Part shown: piece after piece, positions 1-6,750 of the stretch
Numbering within the stretch: position 1 is the stretch's first letter
Layout of the letters: each line of letters opens with the position of its first letter
Assembly: GCA_029556005.1 (NCBI GenBank)
Contig: JAKQGT010000167.1
Coordinates: forward strand, 1-9,770
DNA length: 9,770 nt
Direction: 5' to 3'
Source: Chlamydiota bacterium
GTDB taxonomy: Bacteria > Chlamydiota > Chlamydiia > Chlamydiales > Simkaniaceae
Notes under the pieces: generated by a model
Databases searched by the model: none
Told to the model about the DNA's origin: nothing
What the model saw: the letters and a program-made list of their open reading frames with translations, nothing else
Program-made: the position numbers and the translations under genes

Positions 1-2242
1 CATCAGAAGACTCTTGTACGGCTACGCTGACATTTTTCACTCCCCGTAACTGTTCTTCTAGTGCAGTCAGCTCAAAGTAATGGGTCGCAAAGAGCGTTTT
101 ACACCCTTTTTTGACTAGAAATTCTGCAACTGACCATGCAATGGAGATCCCATCATAGGTACTTGTTCCTCTACCGATTTCATCGAGAATGACAAGAGAG
201 CGGGAAGTTGCATTGTTTAAGATGTTCGCCGTTTCTGTCATTTCGATCATGAAAGTGGATTGTCCGCGCGCGAGATCATCGCTAGCCCCAATACGACTGA
301 ATACCTTGTCTACAATGCCAATTGTTGCCGATTTTGCGGGGACAAAGGATCCCATCTGAGCCATGATGGTGATGAGGGCGACTTGGCGAATGTAGGTCGA
401 TTTTCCTGCCATATTCGGACCGGTAATCAAAAGAAAACGGTCTTTATCTAGAAAGGTATCGTTGGGGATAAAGGGATCTTCTATCAGGGAGGCTTCAATC
501 ACAGGGTGGCGCCCTACTTGAATCTGAAGAGCCTCTCCGTCATTTACAAGGGGACGAGAATAATTCCTGTGGAAGGCAGCTTCTGCTAAGGAAAGGAGAG
601 CATCGAGGGTTGCAATTCCTTGAGAAATCGATTGAATCGTATCTAAATAGGCAGCCACCTCTTGTCTTAAGTGGTGGTAAAGGCGCTGCTCAATCTCTAG
701 AATTTTCTCTTCTGCAGTGAGAATTTTTTCTTCATAGGCTTTGAGTTCAGGGGAAATGAAGCGTTCATTATTCACCAATGTTTGACGACGCTGAAAAGTC
801 AGGGGCATATTGTCCGCTTGGCCGCGGCTCACTTCAATACAGTATCCAAACCCTTTGCTAAAAATAATTTTGAGGGTTTTAATTCCTGTCATCTCTTTGA
901 GTTCGGCTTGATACTTTGCAATCCAGGACTGACTATGGGTTTTTAACGAGCGGAGCTCATCGAGCTCCCCATCTACTTGGGGGCGGATCACCTTTCCTTC
1001 TCCGAATTTTACCGGAGGTTCATCGACCAATGTTTGGGCAATTTTTGAAACAATCGGCGTTGGGTCAGAGAGGGCGGTTTTAATGTCTTGAATGAGGGGA
1101 GATTTTAAGGGAGATAAAAAAGAGAGCACTCCGGGGATTTTTTCTAGAGAAAAGCGAAGGGCACTTAAGTCTCTAGGACTAGCATTTCCTGAGCAAACCC
1201 GCATCATGAGGCGTTCCAAGTCACGAATCTGTTTAAGGGATTCAGCGAGTGAGAGATGACTCAGGAGTTCTTCGACAGCATCTTGGCGCTTGCAAATAGC
1301 CTCTGGGGAAAGGAGAGGGTGGATGATCCACGTTTTAAACAGGCGACTTCCCATGGGCGTTTTGGTGTAATCAAGAAGGTTTAGGAGTGTCAGGTTATTT
1401 GCATGGGTATGGAGGGGTTTCGTCAGTTCCAAGTTACGCTCTGTGGTGCGGTCGATAGACATATAGGAGGAGAGTTCATCCCGATAGATCTGCTTGACAT
1501 GGGTAACGGAGAGGCTCAGTTCATCTTGAACATAAGAGAGAAGAGCCCCTGCTGCATGGATTGCAGCGGTCATTCCTTGGAGTCCAAAACCATCTAGACT
1601 ATGCACATGGAAATGGCGCTTGAGGAGGGCATAACAACTTTGATAGTCGAAGTGCCAGGGCTTTTGGGTGGTGATCCGAAACGCAAGTTGCTTTTGCATT
1701 TCTCCCAAGAACGGAAAAAAAGTTTTTTCAGAGAGGAGAACCTCTGAAGGGTGCCTTTTATAGAGCTCATCTTGCAGCTCTTTATCTGAGCTGAGCTCAA
1801 TCACACGGAACTCACCAGTAGAAATGTCGAGAAGGGCTAAAGCGTAAGTTTGGTTAAGCTGGGTGATGCAGGCAAGAAAGTTATTGGTTTTTTCGGGGAG
1901 GGAAGAAAGGAGGGTTCCAGGAGAAATGACTTTAACCACCTCTCTCTTTACCAGTCCCTTCACCTGTTTAGGGTCTTCCGTTTGTTCTGCAATGGCAACA
2001 AGAAAACCTTTTCCCACAAGTTTTTCAATGTAACTCTCAGCGGCATGGGCAGGGACGCCACTCATGGGGACCCCTTGCCTTTGGGTTAGGGTCACATCGA
2101 CGGCTTCAGAAAGGAGGATGGCATCATCATGAAAAGCTTCGTAGAAATCGCCCAAACGAAAGAGAAGGAGGGCATCTTTTGCCTTCTTCTTACACGCATA
2201 CCATTGCGCCATCATGGGAGAGAGTTTTGATGTCGTATTCAT
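1..2242 (-). CDS. mutS: DNA mismatch repair ATPase MutS (3' end outside window)
   Basis: MutS binds base mismatches and small loops and uses ATP to recruit MutL. About 747 residues are readable without a stop before the window edge. The mismatch-binding motif GDFYE lies at residues 31-35 (Phe33 and Glu35 equivalent to the classical Phe-X-Glu). The central core contains GSRLFKTWIIHPL. The ABC-type ATPase has Walker A GPNMAGKST at residues 608-616 (positions 395-421), Walker B LVILDEIGRGTSTYDG near residue 686 and the switch FATHYFEL near residue 720. The missing part should be the end of the ATPase domain and the C-terminal dimerisation region. The ATG at 2242 is chosen because it gives the family N-terminus (LSPMMAQWY) and overlaps the upstream gene's stop as ATGA, which implies translational coupling. 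No frameshift was seen. Confidence 0.97.
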   Translation of the reverse strand, partial: MNTTSKLSPMMAQWYACKKKAKDALLLFRLGDFYEAFHDDAILLSEAVDVTLTQRQGVPMSGVPAHAAESYIEKLVGKGFLVAIAEQTEDPKQVKGLVKREVVKVISPGTLLSSLPEKTNNFLACITQLNQTYALALLDISTGEFRVIELSSDKELQDELYKRHPSEVLLSEKTFFPFLGEMQKQLAFRITTQKPWHFDYQSCYALLKRHFHVHSLDGFGLQGMTAAIHAAGALLSYVQDELSLSVTHVKQIYRDELSSYMSIDRTTERNLELTKPLHTHANNLTLLNLLDYTKTPMGSRLFKTWIIHPLLSPEAICKRQDAVEELLSHLSLAESLKQIRDLERLMMRVCSGNASPRDLSALRFSLEKIPGVLSFLSPLKSPLIQDIKTALSDPTPIVSKIAQTLVDEPPVKFGEGKVIRPQVDGELDELRSLKTHSQSWIAKYQAELKEMTGIKTLKIIFSKGFGYCIEVSRGQADNMPLTFQRRQTLVNNERFISPELKAYEEKILTAEEKILEIEQRLYHHLRQEVAAYLDTIQSISQGIATLDALLSLAEAAFHRNYSRPLVNDGEALQIQVGRHPVIEASLIEDPFIPNDTFLDKDRFLLITGPNMAGKSTYIRQVALITIMAQMGSFVPAKSATIGIVDKVFSRIGASDDLARGQSTFMIEMTETANILNNATSRSLVILDEIGRGTSTYDGISIAWSVAEFLVKKGCKTLFATHYFELTALEEQLRGVKNVSVAVQESSD

Positions 2243-2685
2243 TGCGTTAATTTCTTCAGCAAACGTTTCAGTAAATTCTCTTCTTTTCCTTCATCCATCA
2301 GGGTGAGAGCTTCCTTAGCCTCTTCGATCCCTTTAGCAATTTGGAGGATCACCCCATCGCACCAACGCTGCGATTCTTCAATATCTTTCTGCAATTGCTC
2401 TAAACGCTCTAAAATCTCTTGGGGAGATTTTGAAATCATCTCGATCTGAACCGTATGTGTCGACTGCATCTGTGTCTTATAATTATCGATCATCTGCCTG
2501 AGTTCAAAAACATCGATAAGCAAAGGGAGAAAGGTTTTTTTAAAGTCTTCTCGGAGTCCTTTAGTTGCTGAAGTCGGGATGATTTTTTTAGGCTCAGACT
2601 CAGAAACGGGTCTAGATAGCGTGATCGACTCCGAAATAGGAGAGGATTCGAGTTTGCGATAGATTTTCTTATGAAACTTAGCCAT
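2239..2685 (-). CDS. small conserved-position helical protein of unknown function upstream of mutS
   Basis: A 148-residue protein I cannot assign to a family. It begins MAKFHKKIYRKLESS, has a Ser/Pro-rich and probably disordered stretch at about residues 13-40, and then looks almost entirely alpha-helical and charged (for example EILERLEQLQKDIEESQRW), with a basic C-terminus (LLKRLLKKLTQ). No signal peptide, membrane segment or catalytic motif is visible. An in-frame TTG at 2709 could extend it by eight codons, but the ATG at 2685 sits at the predicted transcription start and is preferred. It overlaps mutS by ATGA, so it is the first gene of a two-gene operon. Its position between mutS and dnaG resembles C. 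trachomatis CT793 from memory; homology is inferred from position only. Confidence 0.8.
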   Translation of the reverse strand: MAKFHKKIYRKLESSPISESITLSRPVSESEPKKIIPTSATKGLREDFKKTFLPLLIDVFELRQMIDNYKTQMQSTHTVQIEMISKSPQEILERLEQLQKDIEESQRWCDGVILQIAKGIEEAKEALTLMDEGKEENLLKRLLKKLTQ

Positions 2686-2691
2686 GACTAA

Positions 2692-2720
2692 AGAATACGC
2701 TATCCTCAAAAAAATGTCGA
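2692..2720 (-). promoter_or_regulatory. sigma70-like promoter for the helical protein-mutS operon
   Basis: Reading the minus strand, TCGACA (2720-2715, one mismatch to the -35 consensus) is followed after exactly 17 bases, including a T7 tract, by TATTCT (2697-2692, two mismatches to the -10 consensus). Only six bases (TTAGTC) separate the -10 from the ATG at 2685, so transcription would begin at or next to the start codon. This favours ATG 2685 over the upstream TTG, which would not be transcribed from this promoter. Confidence 0.5.
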
Positions 2721-2725
2721 TTCTC

Positions 2726-2731
2726 TATAAT
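2726..2731 (+). promoter_or_regulatory. consensus -10 hexamer of dnaG
   Basis: A perfect TATAAT lies seven bases before the dnaG ATG. No good -35 is found 16-18 bases upstream; an A-tract (2708-2714) is nearby. The spacing implies an extremely short or absent leader, and no Shine-Dalgarno is visible before the ATG. Confidence 0.45.
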
Positions 2732-2738
2732 CAGTAAC

Positions 2739-4532
2739 ATGGGTGTATATGCGAAAAAAAGCCTAGAGCTTTTAAGAGAAAAGATTGACTTGATTGAAGT
2801 CGTTTCCTCCTATGTGAATCTCAAAGCAGCGGGGCGTTCCTATAAAGGCATTTGCCCTTTTCATGATGAAAAAACCCCCTCTTTTATGATTCAAAAAGGG
2901 GAGTCTCACTACCACTGTTTTGGGTGTGGGGCTCATGGAGATGCCATCGCCTTTTTGATGAGCTACATGAAGATGAGTTTTGTTGAGGCAGTTGAAACTC
3001 TAGCGGAGCGTTTTCAAGTCCCCTTAGAAGAGGTAGAATGGGAAAAGCGTGATCAGGGTCTGACAAAAAAAGATCTCAAAGAAGCTCTTTTGAAGGCCTC
3101 TCAATTTTACCATTACTACCTTTTGCATAGCGATGAGGGGCACCTTGCCCTTAAATATCTTTTTCAAAGAGGGCTAGATTTAGACTTCATCCGCCTTTTT
3201 AAGCTCGGACTCGCCCCTCGAAAAGGACTGCTGTTTGCCCGCTTTATGCAAAAATATCCGTTTTCTGCTGAGCTTCTAGAAACAGCTGGGCTCCTTAAGA
3301 CCCTAGACAATGGGAAAAAGAAAGTGTTTTTTTCCAATCGCGTGACCTTCCCCATTCTTGATCCGGGGGGGAGTGTCATTGGTTTTTCTGCGCGAAAAAT
3401 TTCAGAAGAAACCTTGGGTCCCAAGTACATCAATACCCCAGAAACACCCGTCTTTAAAAAATCCCATACTCTCTATGGACTCAGCTTTTCGCGCAGACGG
3501 ATTGCCAAAGAAAAACAGGCGATTGTTGTCGAAGGGCAGATCGATGCTCTCCGCCTGATTCAAGCGGGATTTAATATCACAGTTGCAGGGCAGGGAACAG
3601 CCTTTACCGAAGATCACATCAAAGAGCTCCTGACTTTAGGCATTACAAAAGTCTATCTGGCTTTGGATGGAGATGAAGCCGGAAGGACAGCGATTTCTAA
3701 GATTGGAAACTTGTTTCAAAAAGAGGGGGTGGAAGTGCGTGTTGTTCCGATCCCACCAGGAATGGATCCCGATAGTCTCTTACGCGAGGAGGGGCCCCTG
3801 GCTTTTATGGAGCTTTTAGAAAAATCTCAGGACTACTTAAGCTTCCTTCTCGACTATTTTTCTAAAGATACCGATCTTTCCTCCCCCTCGCAAAAAAATC
3901 ATCTGGTGCAAACGATTGTCAAACGGATCCGCTCTTGGGATCATCCCCTGATGGTTCATGAATCTCTTCGCAAATTAGCCCGTCTGACCCAAGTCCCTGA
4001 AAAACTGATTGGAGTGGGACAAGAGGAGATGCGACGCTCCGTCTATGTCAAGAGAGAGGGGAGTCTATCCGAAGTGGCGATCGATCCCAACCGTGTCCTC
4101 GAAACCGATCTTCTTCGATGGCTCTTTCTTTTAGGAGAATCTTCATCAAAACTCTTAAAAATCATTCAAGACAACTTAAAACCCCTCCATTTTGCGACTC
4201 CAATCTGCCGCCGCCTTTTTTCTGTTTATATGGATAACCTAGCAGAGAAAAAACCGACCGATCTCTTGAACATTGCCAACAATTTAGAAAGCGCGGAAGA
4301 GCAGCTGCTCTTCTCCGAAATCGTACAAAAAAAGGTCAACACCGAACGCGCAGAAGAGGGGGTTGTAGAGACGGTGACAAAAATGCTCCAACACCACTGG
4401 ATGGAAGAGAGAGAAAAAATCAAAATCCAGATTCAAAGTGGCCGGTGCACAGAAGAAGAAATTCTTGAGCTGGCCAAGCGTTTTGATGTGATTAAATCCA
4501 CGCCGCCAGAAATTATTTGCGAAACACCATAA
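2739..4532 (+). CDS. dnaG: DNA primase DnaG
   Basis: DnaG makes the RNA primers for DNA replication at the fork. The 597-residue product has the usual length and domain order. The N-terminal CHC2 zinc domain has Cys39, His42, Cys60 and Cys63 (CPFH and HCFGC). The RNA-polymerase core includes RVTFPILDPGGSVIGFSARK (residues 201-220) and GPKYINTPETPVFKK. The Toprim catalytic site has Glu265 (VVEGQIDA), Asp310/Asp312 (ALDGDEAGR) and the acidic GMDPDSLL (341-348). The last 160 or so residues would be the helicase-binding region, which is poorly conserved and not recognisable by eye. ATG 2739 is the only start that keeps the full zinc domain; no upstream in-frame start exists. It is divergent from the mutS operon, and its 3' end overlaps the opposing methyltransferase gene by 20 bp. 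Confidence 0.97.
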   Translation: MGVYAKKSLELLREKIDLIEVVSSYVNLKAAGRSYKGICPFHDEKTPSFMIQKGESHYHCFGCGAHGDAIAFLMSYMKMSFVEAVETLAERFQVPLEEVEWEKRDQGLTKKDLKEALLKASQFYHYYLLHSDEGHLALKYLFQRGLDLDFIRLFKLGLAPRKGLLFARFMQKYPFSAELLETAGLLKTLDNGKKKVFFSNRVTFPILDPGGSVIGFSARKISEETLGPKYINTPETPVFKKSHTLYGLSFSRRRIAKEKQAIVVEGQIDALRLIQAGFNITVAGQGTAFTEDHIKELLTLGITKVYLALDGDEAGRTAISKIGNLFQKEGVEVRVVPIPPGMDPDSLLREEGPLAFMELLEKSQDYLSFLLDYFSKDTDLSSPSQKNHLVQTIVKRIRSWDHPLMVHESLRKLARLTQVPEKLIGVGQEEMRRSVYVKREGSLSEVAIDPNRVLETDLLRWLFLLGESSSKLLKIIQDNLKPLHFATPICRRLFSVYMDNLAEKKPTDLLNIANNLESAEEQLLFSEIVQKKVNTERAEEGVVETVTKMLQHHWMEEREKIKIQIQSGRCTEEEILELAKRFDVIKSTPPEIICETP

Positions 4533-5073
4533 GGGTGTGCTTATACCACCAATACGTGGCAGACTGACGTAAAAGGAGCTCTTCTTCTTTTTCGTTGGTA
4601 TAACCCAATTTAGCAAAAAGCTCTTTGATATAGTCGTTATTTTGGCAATTGACATGCCCATAACCGACCTGTCCTTTAACTCCCCAGGAAAGGACCACTC
4701 CATAGCGATTATTGCGATGGAGATTTTCAAGATAGATCTTTTCGTAAGCTTTCGGGATGTGTTCACCTACCTCCAAGCTTAACACCCAATCATAAGGAGT
4801 GTTGAATGCGTGGGGCTTTGCAAGATTCAAAACTTGGCAGGTATTTTGGGTGAGAGTGGGAGTGTCGGGATTTCCATCAAAGCCATCGCAGGAGATTCCA
4901 CTTTCGCGAAAATGGCGTACATAATGCCCCATACCACACCCTAGATCGCACAGATTTTTCGCCTGTTCCTTTTTGAAAAATTGCAAAAGAGCCTTTCCGA
5001 GCTCTTCATCATAAAGATGCTCGTTTTTTGCCTCTTCTCCTATCCAATAACCTTCTTCACTAATCCTTATCAT
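4513..5073 (-). CDS. class I SAM-dependent methyltransferase, substrate unknown
   Basis: A 186-residue Rossmann-fold methyltransferase. SAM-binding motif I is CDLGCGMGHY (residues 42-51). The strand-2 acidic region is CDGFDGNPD (62-70), where Asp66 is a likely ribose-binding residue. The motif IV area is DWVLSLEVGEHIP (95-107), followed by a motif V-like segment, VVLSWGVKGQVGYGHVN (126-142). It is short, essentially one catalytic domain, with no substrate-recognition domain, signal peptide or membrane segment. ATG 5073 follows upstream sequence with no clear Shine-Dalgarno. Only five bases separate the start codon from the palindromic element, so that element must carry or displace the promoter. 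The substrate cannot be told; a small molecule or protein acceptor is equally possible. Confidence 0.85.
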   Translation of the reverse strand: MIRISEEGYWIGEEAKNEHLYDEELGKALLQFFKKEQAKNLCDLGCGMGHYVRHFRESGISCDGFDGNPDTPTLTQNTCQVLNLAKPHAFNTPYDWVLSLEVGEHIPKAYEKIYLENLHRNNRYGVVLSWGVKGQVGYGHVNCQNNDYIKELFAKLGYTNEKEEELLLRQSATYWWYKHTLMVFRK

Positions 5074-5078
5074 GACTT

Positions 5079-5248
5079 TATAGCTAAATTTATTTAAAAT
5101 GGGGATGATTTATGCGGATCTTTCCGTTGTCATTCGGTTTCTTAAAATCTCTCCTTGTCTAATGGACAATGGTTTCGATTTTAAGAAGCCAAAATCCAAC
5201 AAAAACAGCTCTCTTAAATCGTCCTAATTTTAAACAACTTTAGCTATA
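5079..5248. mobile_element. 170-bp palindromic MITE-like element with 34-bp terminal inverted repeats
   Basis: The left end (5079-5112, starting TATAGCTAAA and closing GGGGATGATTTA) and the reverse complement of the right end (5215-5248) match at 29 of 34 positions. A second pair of arms, 5136-5149 (GGTTTCTTAAAATC) and 5177-5190 (GATTTTAAGAAGCC), matches 13 of 14 and shares the same centre near 5163. The sequence between also pairs partly, so the whole element is one decayed palindrome with no coding capacity. Both ends are bordered by TA (5079-5080 and 5247-5248), compatible with a TA target duplication as in IS630/Tc1-mariner derivatives; that family assignment is inference. It fills the space between two divergent genes. 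A third copy of the end lies at 8144-8177. Confidence 0.7.
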
Positions 5249-5262
5249 TCATAAGAATTTTG

Positions 5263-5268
5263 TAAAAT
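5263..5268 (+). promoter_or_regulatory. candidate -10 (TAAAAT) of the DCC-family gene
   Basis: TAAAAT lies six bases before the ATG at 5275, the same geometry as at dnaG and the mutS operon. No strong -35 is seen: 17 bases upstream is TTAGCT, inside the end of the palindromic element. The purines TAGGGA directly before the ATG are too close to act as a normal Shine-Dalgarno. Confidence 0.3.
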
Positions 5269-5274
5269 TAGGGA

Positions 5275-5631
5275 ATGATTCATTTGATTTTTTATGATGA
5301 TGAGTGCCCTTTTTGCCAAAGGTGTGTAGTGTATATCAAGAAGATTGATAAGGGTGCCATCTTTGATTATGCCTCGCTTACTAGCCTAACAGCTAACAAG
5401 GTTTTAGTGGGCAAAAAGGGCTTTCTTAAGCGCCTCAACACTCTTATTTTAGTGGAAAACTATCAAGAGGCACATCCTCGATTTTGGATCCGAAGCAAAG
5501 GAGTTTTCCGGATCTTGTGGTTAATCGGGTCGTGGCGAAAAGTGGTGGGTATTTTATGCTTTTTACCGAGCTTCGTGATCGATCCCTTTTATCGATTAGT
5601 GGCGCGGTGTCGTAGGCGAAAAAAACCTTAG
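5275..5631 (+). CDS. DCC-family thiol-disulfide oxidoreductase-like protein (DUF393)
   Basis: A 118-residue protein matching the DCC family (YuxK-like) in both of its signature parts. The N-terminal strand is followed by the DxxCxxC motif YDDECPFCQRC (Asp8, Cys11, Cys14). The C-terminal half, WIRSKGVFRILWLIGSW then LPSFVIDPFYRLVARCRRR, follows the family pattern of an arginine-bearing helix and a Pro/Asp-Tyr/Phe-Arg tail. Family members are thioredoxin-like in fold and presumed redox-active, but their substrates are generally unknown. The length is typical. A stop (TAG) lies two codons upstream in frame, so ATG 5275 is the first possible ATG. It begins 26 bases after the palindromic element and ends 42 bp from the convergent orphan gene, with no clear terminator between them. 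Confidence 0.88.
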   Translation: MIHLIFYDDECPFCQRCVVYIKKIDKGAIFDYASLTSLTANKVLVGKKGFLKRLNTLILVENYQEAHPRFWIRSKGVFRILWLIGSWRKVVGILCFLPSFVIDPFYRLVARCRRRKKP

Positions 5632-5673
5632 CCAAATAGAGAAGAGAAAAATACCTACCCCTTTTCTGGAGAT

Positions 5674-6123
5674 CTAGACTCCCTTCTTTTGAATGGTAAC
5701 CGTTCGATGTGTTAAAGAGATGTTTGACCAGGTTGAAGGAGTGAAAAAATCCACGAACCAACTCTTTGGGTCTCTATATTTGGAAAAATAACGACTGAGA
5801 TCATTCTTGTTAGCGAGGATAGTAATGGATCTTACCTTTCCATCTCGATCAGTGTAGTGGACTCTCGTTAAGCAATCATCTGAAAAAAGACCGAAGCCTA
5901 GGACAGCTTGTTTCAATAACCCTAAAAAGAACCGGCCAGGAGAATTTGTCGTAATGGCTCGAATGCTACCGTCTCCGATGTTTACATGTCCACTAAGAAG
6001 TGCTTCATGATATCTATACATGGAGAAATCAGAATATAAGTAAAATGGATTGGATATGTAATGACACCCAATCATTATATTATTATTTATTGATTTTTCA
6101 GTAATATCGCATAAAATGCTCAC
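5674..6123 (-). CDS. hypothetical protein, GTG start
   Basis: A 149-residue product I do not recognise. The start is GTG (6123) preceded by GGGGGAT at 6133-6127, about five bases away, a reasonable Shine-Dalgarno for this window. Composition looks coding. The N-terminal third is rich in Tyr, Asn and His (CHYISNPFYLYSDFSMYRYH). A Gly/Asn segment, GHVNIGDGSIRAITTNSPG, is followed by a hydrophobic helix, FFLGLLKQAVLGFGLF, and then by what looks like a beta-rich module with VHYTDRDGKVRSITILANK. There is no signal peptide, cysteine cluster or catalytic signature. It is convergent with the DCC gene and the last gene before the AT-rich gap. It could be a lineage-specific protein; that it is expressed is an inference from composition and the ribosome site. 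Confidence 0.55.
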   Translation of the reverse strand: MSILCDITEKSINNNIMIGCHYISNPFYLYSDFSMYRYHEALLSGHVNIGDGSIRAITTNSPGRFFLGLLKQAVLGFGLFSDDCLTRVHYTDRDGKVRSITILANKNDLSRYFSKYRDPKSWFVDFFTPSTWSNISLTHRTVTIQKKGV

Positions 6124-6153
6124 TTTATCCCCCGTTTGTTTATGAACCTCTTT

Positions 6154-6185
6154 CAGTCATACCTTTGAATGGAAAGATATGACTG
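6154..6185. repeat. hairpin-forming inverted repeat upstream of the GTG-start gene
   Basis: CAGTCATA (6154-6161) and TATGACTG (6178-6185) form a perfect 8-bp stem. The 16 bases between contain a further CTTT/AAAG pairing. It lies about 30 bp upstream of the GTG start of the 5674-6123 gene and could be an operator or a leader hairpin; it has no T-run to make it a terminator. Confidence 0.4.
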
Positions 6186-6292
6186 GAAAAGGTACACCTT
6201 TTTCCTCAGTTTTCTATTGGCAATTTTGAATGGGAACTAAAAACGAAAACCCCATCTTCTATACCACTTCAAATTAACGTCTAATCATGCTC

Positions 6293-6364
6293 AATGCACT
6301 TCAAATCGCCCACATAGCTCATATAGATGAGTACTTTAGGTGGATTTTGAAATACACGCATTCT
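6293..6364. repeat. imperfect palindrome in the AT-rich gap
   Basis: The arm TTCAAATCGCCCACATAG-CTCA (from 6300) pairs with the reverse complement of GAGTACTTTAGGTGGATTTTGAA (ending 6351), allowing three small gaps and some mismatches. Outside these, AATGC (from 6293) pairs with GCATT (ending 6364). Two ten-base direct repeats, CACTTCAAAT, occur at 6266-6275 and 6297-6306. The central ATATAGATGAG forms the loop. This could be a palindromic intergenic repeat or a structured RNA; only one copy is in the window. Confidence 0.4.
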
Positions 6365-6740
6365 TCAGCCGCTAATATTCTATTATGGTATTAAGATATG
6401 GGTATTATATTGAATATTAACTCTTTCTCAAGGTCATTATCCCTTATTTCGGAGCTCTTCCTTCTTCTTTGGGTTATCAATGACAACGAAGAATTCAGAT
6501 AAATAAATGGTTTTTTGACCTTAAATTTATTATAAATAAAAATTAATTTAATTTCAATTTAATAGTTTGTATTATAAGATGTTTAGCATAAGATATTTGC
6601 ATTAAATTATTAATTTACAGTCAGATAAGAAAAAGGTTAGTTCTTTCTTAGCTCTATTGCAATAAGGGCTCTTGTGGTTAATAGGGAGCTTGACGTAAGT
6701 TAATGAGTACTTTACCTTTTTGCCAAAATGTGTAAATTTT

Positions 6741-6745
6741 AAGGG
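6741..6745 (+). promoter_or_regulatory. ribosome binding site AAGGG of the FAM173-like methyltransferase
   Basis: AAGGG stands five bases before ATG 6751 and supports that start. It differs from most genes in this window, which have weak or no Shine-Dalgarno. Confidence 0.55.
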
Positions 6746-6750
6746 CTTTT

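Larger units (their letters stand above)
6186..6750. other. AT-rich stretch without a convincing gene
   Basis: No ORF longer than about 36 codons is present on either strand, and the short ones lack ribosome sites. Positions 6497-6620 are extremely AT-rich, with runs such as AAATTTATTATAAATAAA, in contrast to the coding sequence around it. It contains an imperfect palindrome (6293-6364) and, just before the next gene, TTGACG at 6690-6695 and TTTACC at 6711-6716 as possible -35 boxes, though neither has a clear -10. No tRNA, rRNA or CRISPR pattern is visible. It may be a remnant of lost genes or an acquired-segment boundary. Confidence 0.6.

Noticed and set aside
1403..1597. Plus-strand open frames inside the mutS region (also 260-451 and 1850-2089)
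   Set aside because: They lie opposite well-conserved MutS sequence that reads without interruption; they are shadow frames with no family resemblance.
2686..2709. TTG 2709 as start of the gene upstream of mutS
   Set aside because: The predicted transcription start is at about 2685, so the TTG would lie within the promoter.
4284..4766. 160-codon minus-strand open frame crossing the end of dnaG
   Set aside because: It overlaps both dnaG and the true methyltransferase frame, which carries motif I; its composition is not protein-like.
5079..5248. Reading the 34-bp repeat ends simply as promoters
   Set aside because: In two of the three copies the TATA-like end is 0-5 bases from the ATG, too close for a normal -10; the full-length palindromy and TA borders fit a MITE better. 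Kept as a rival idea, not as the call.
5444..5761. 105-codon minus-strand frame under the DCC gene
   Set aside because: It lies antisense to a recognisable DCC-family protein and overlaps the end of the GTG-start gene; no motif.
6287..6394. 35-codon plus-strand ORF (MLNALQIAHIAHIDEYF...) in the AT-rich gap
   Set aside because: No ribosome site, no recognisable family, and its sequence is explained by the palindrome it overlaps.
6124..6750. tRNA or other known RNA gene in the long gap
   Set aside because: No cloverleaf arms, no T-loop GGTTCGA-type motif and no conserved RNA signature were found by eye.
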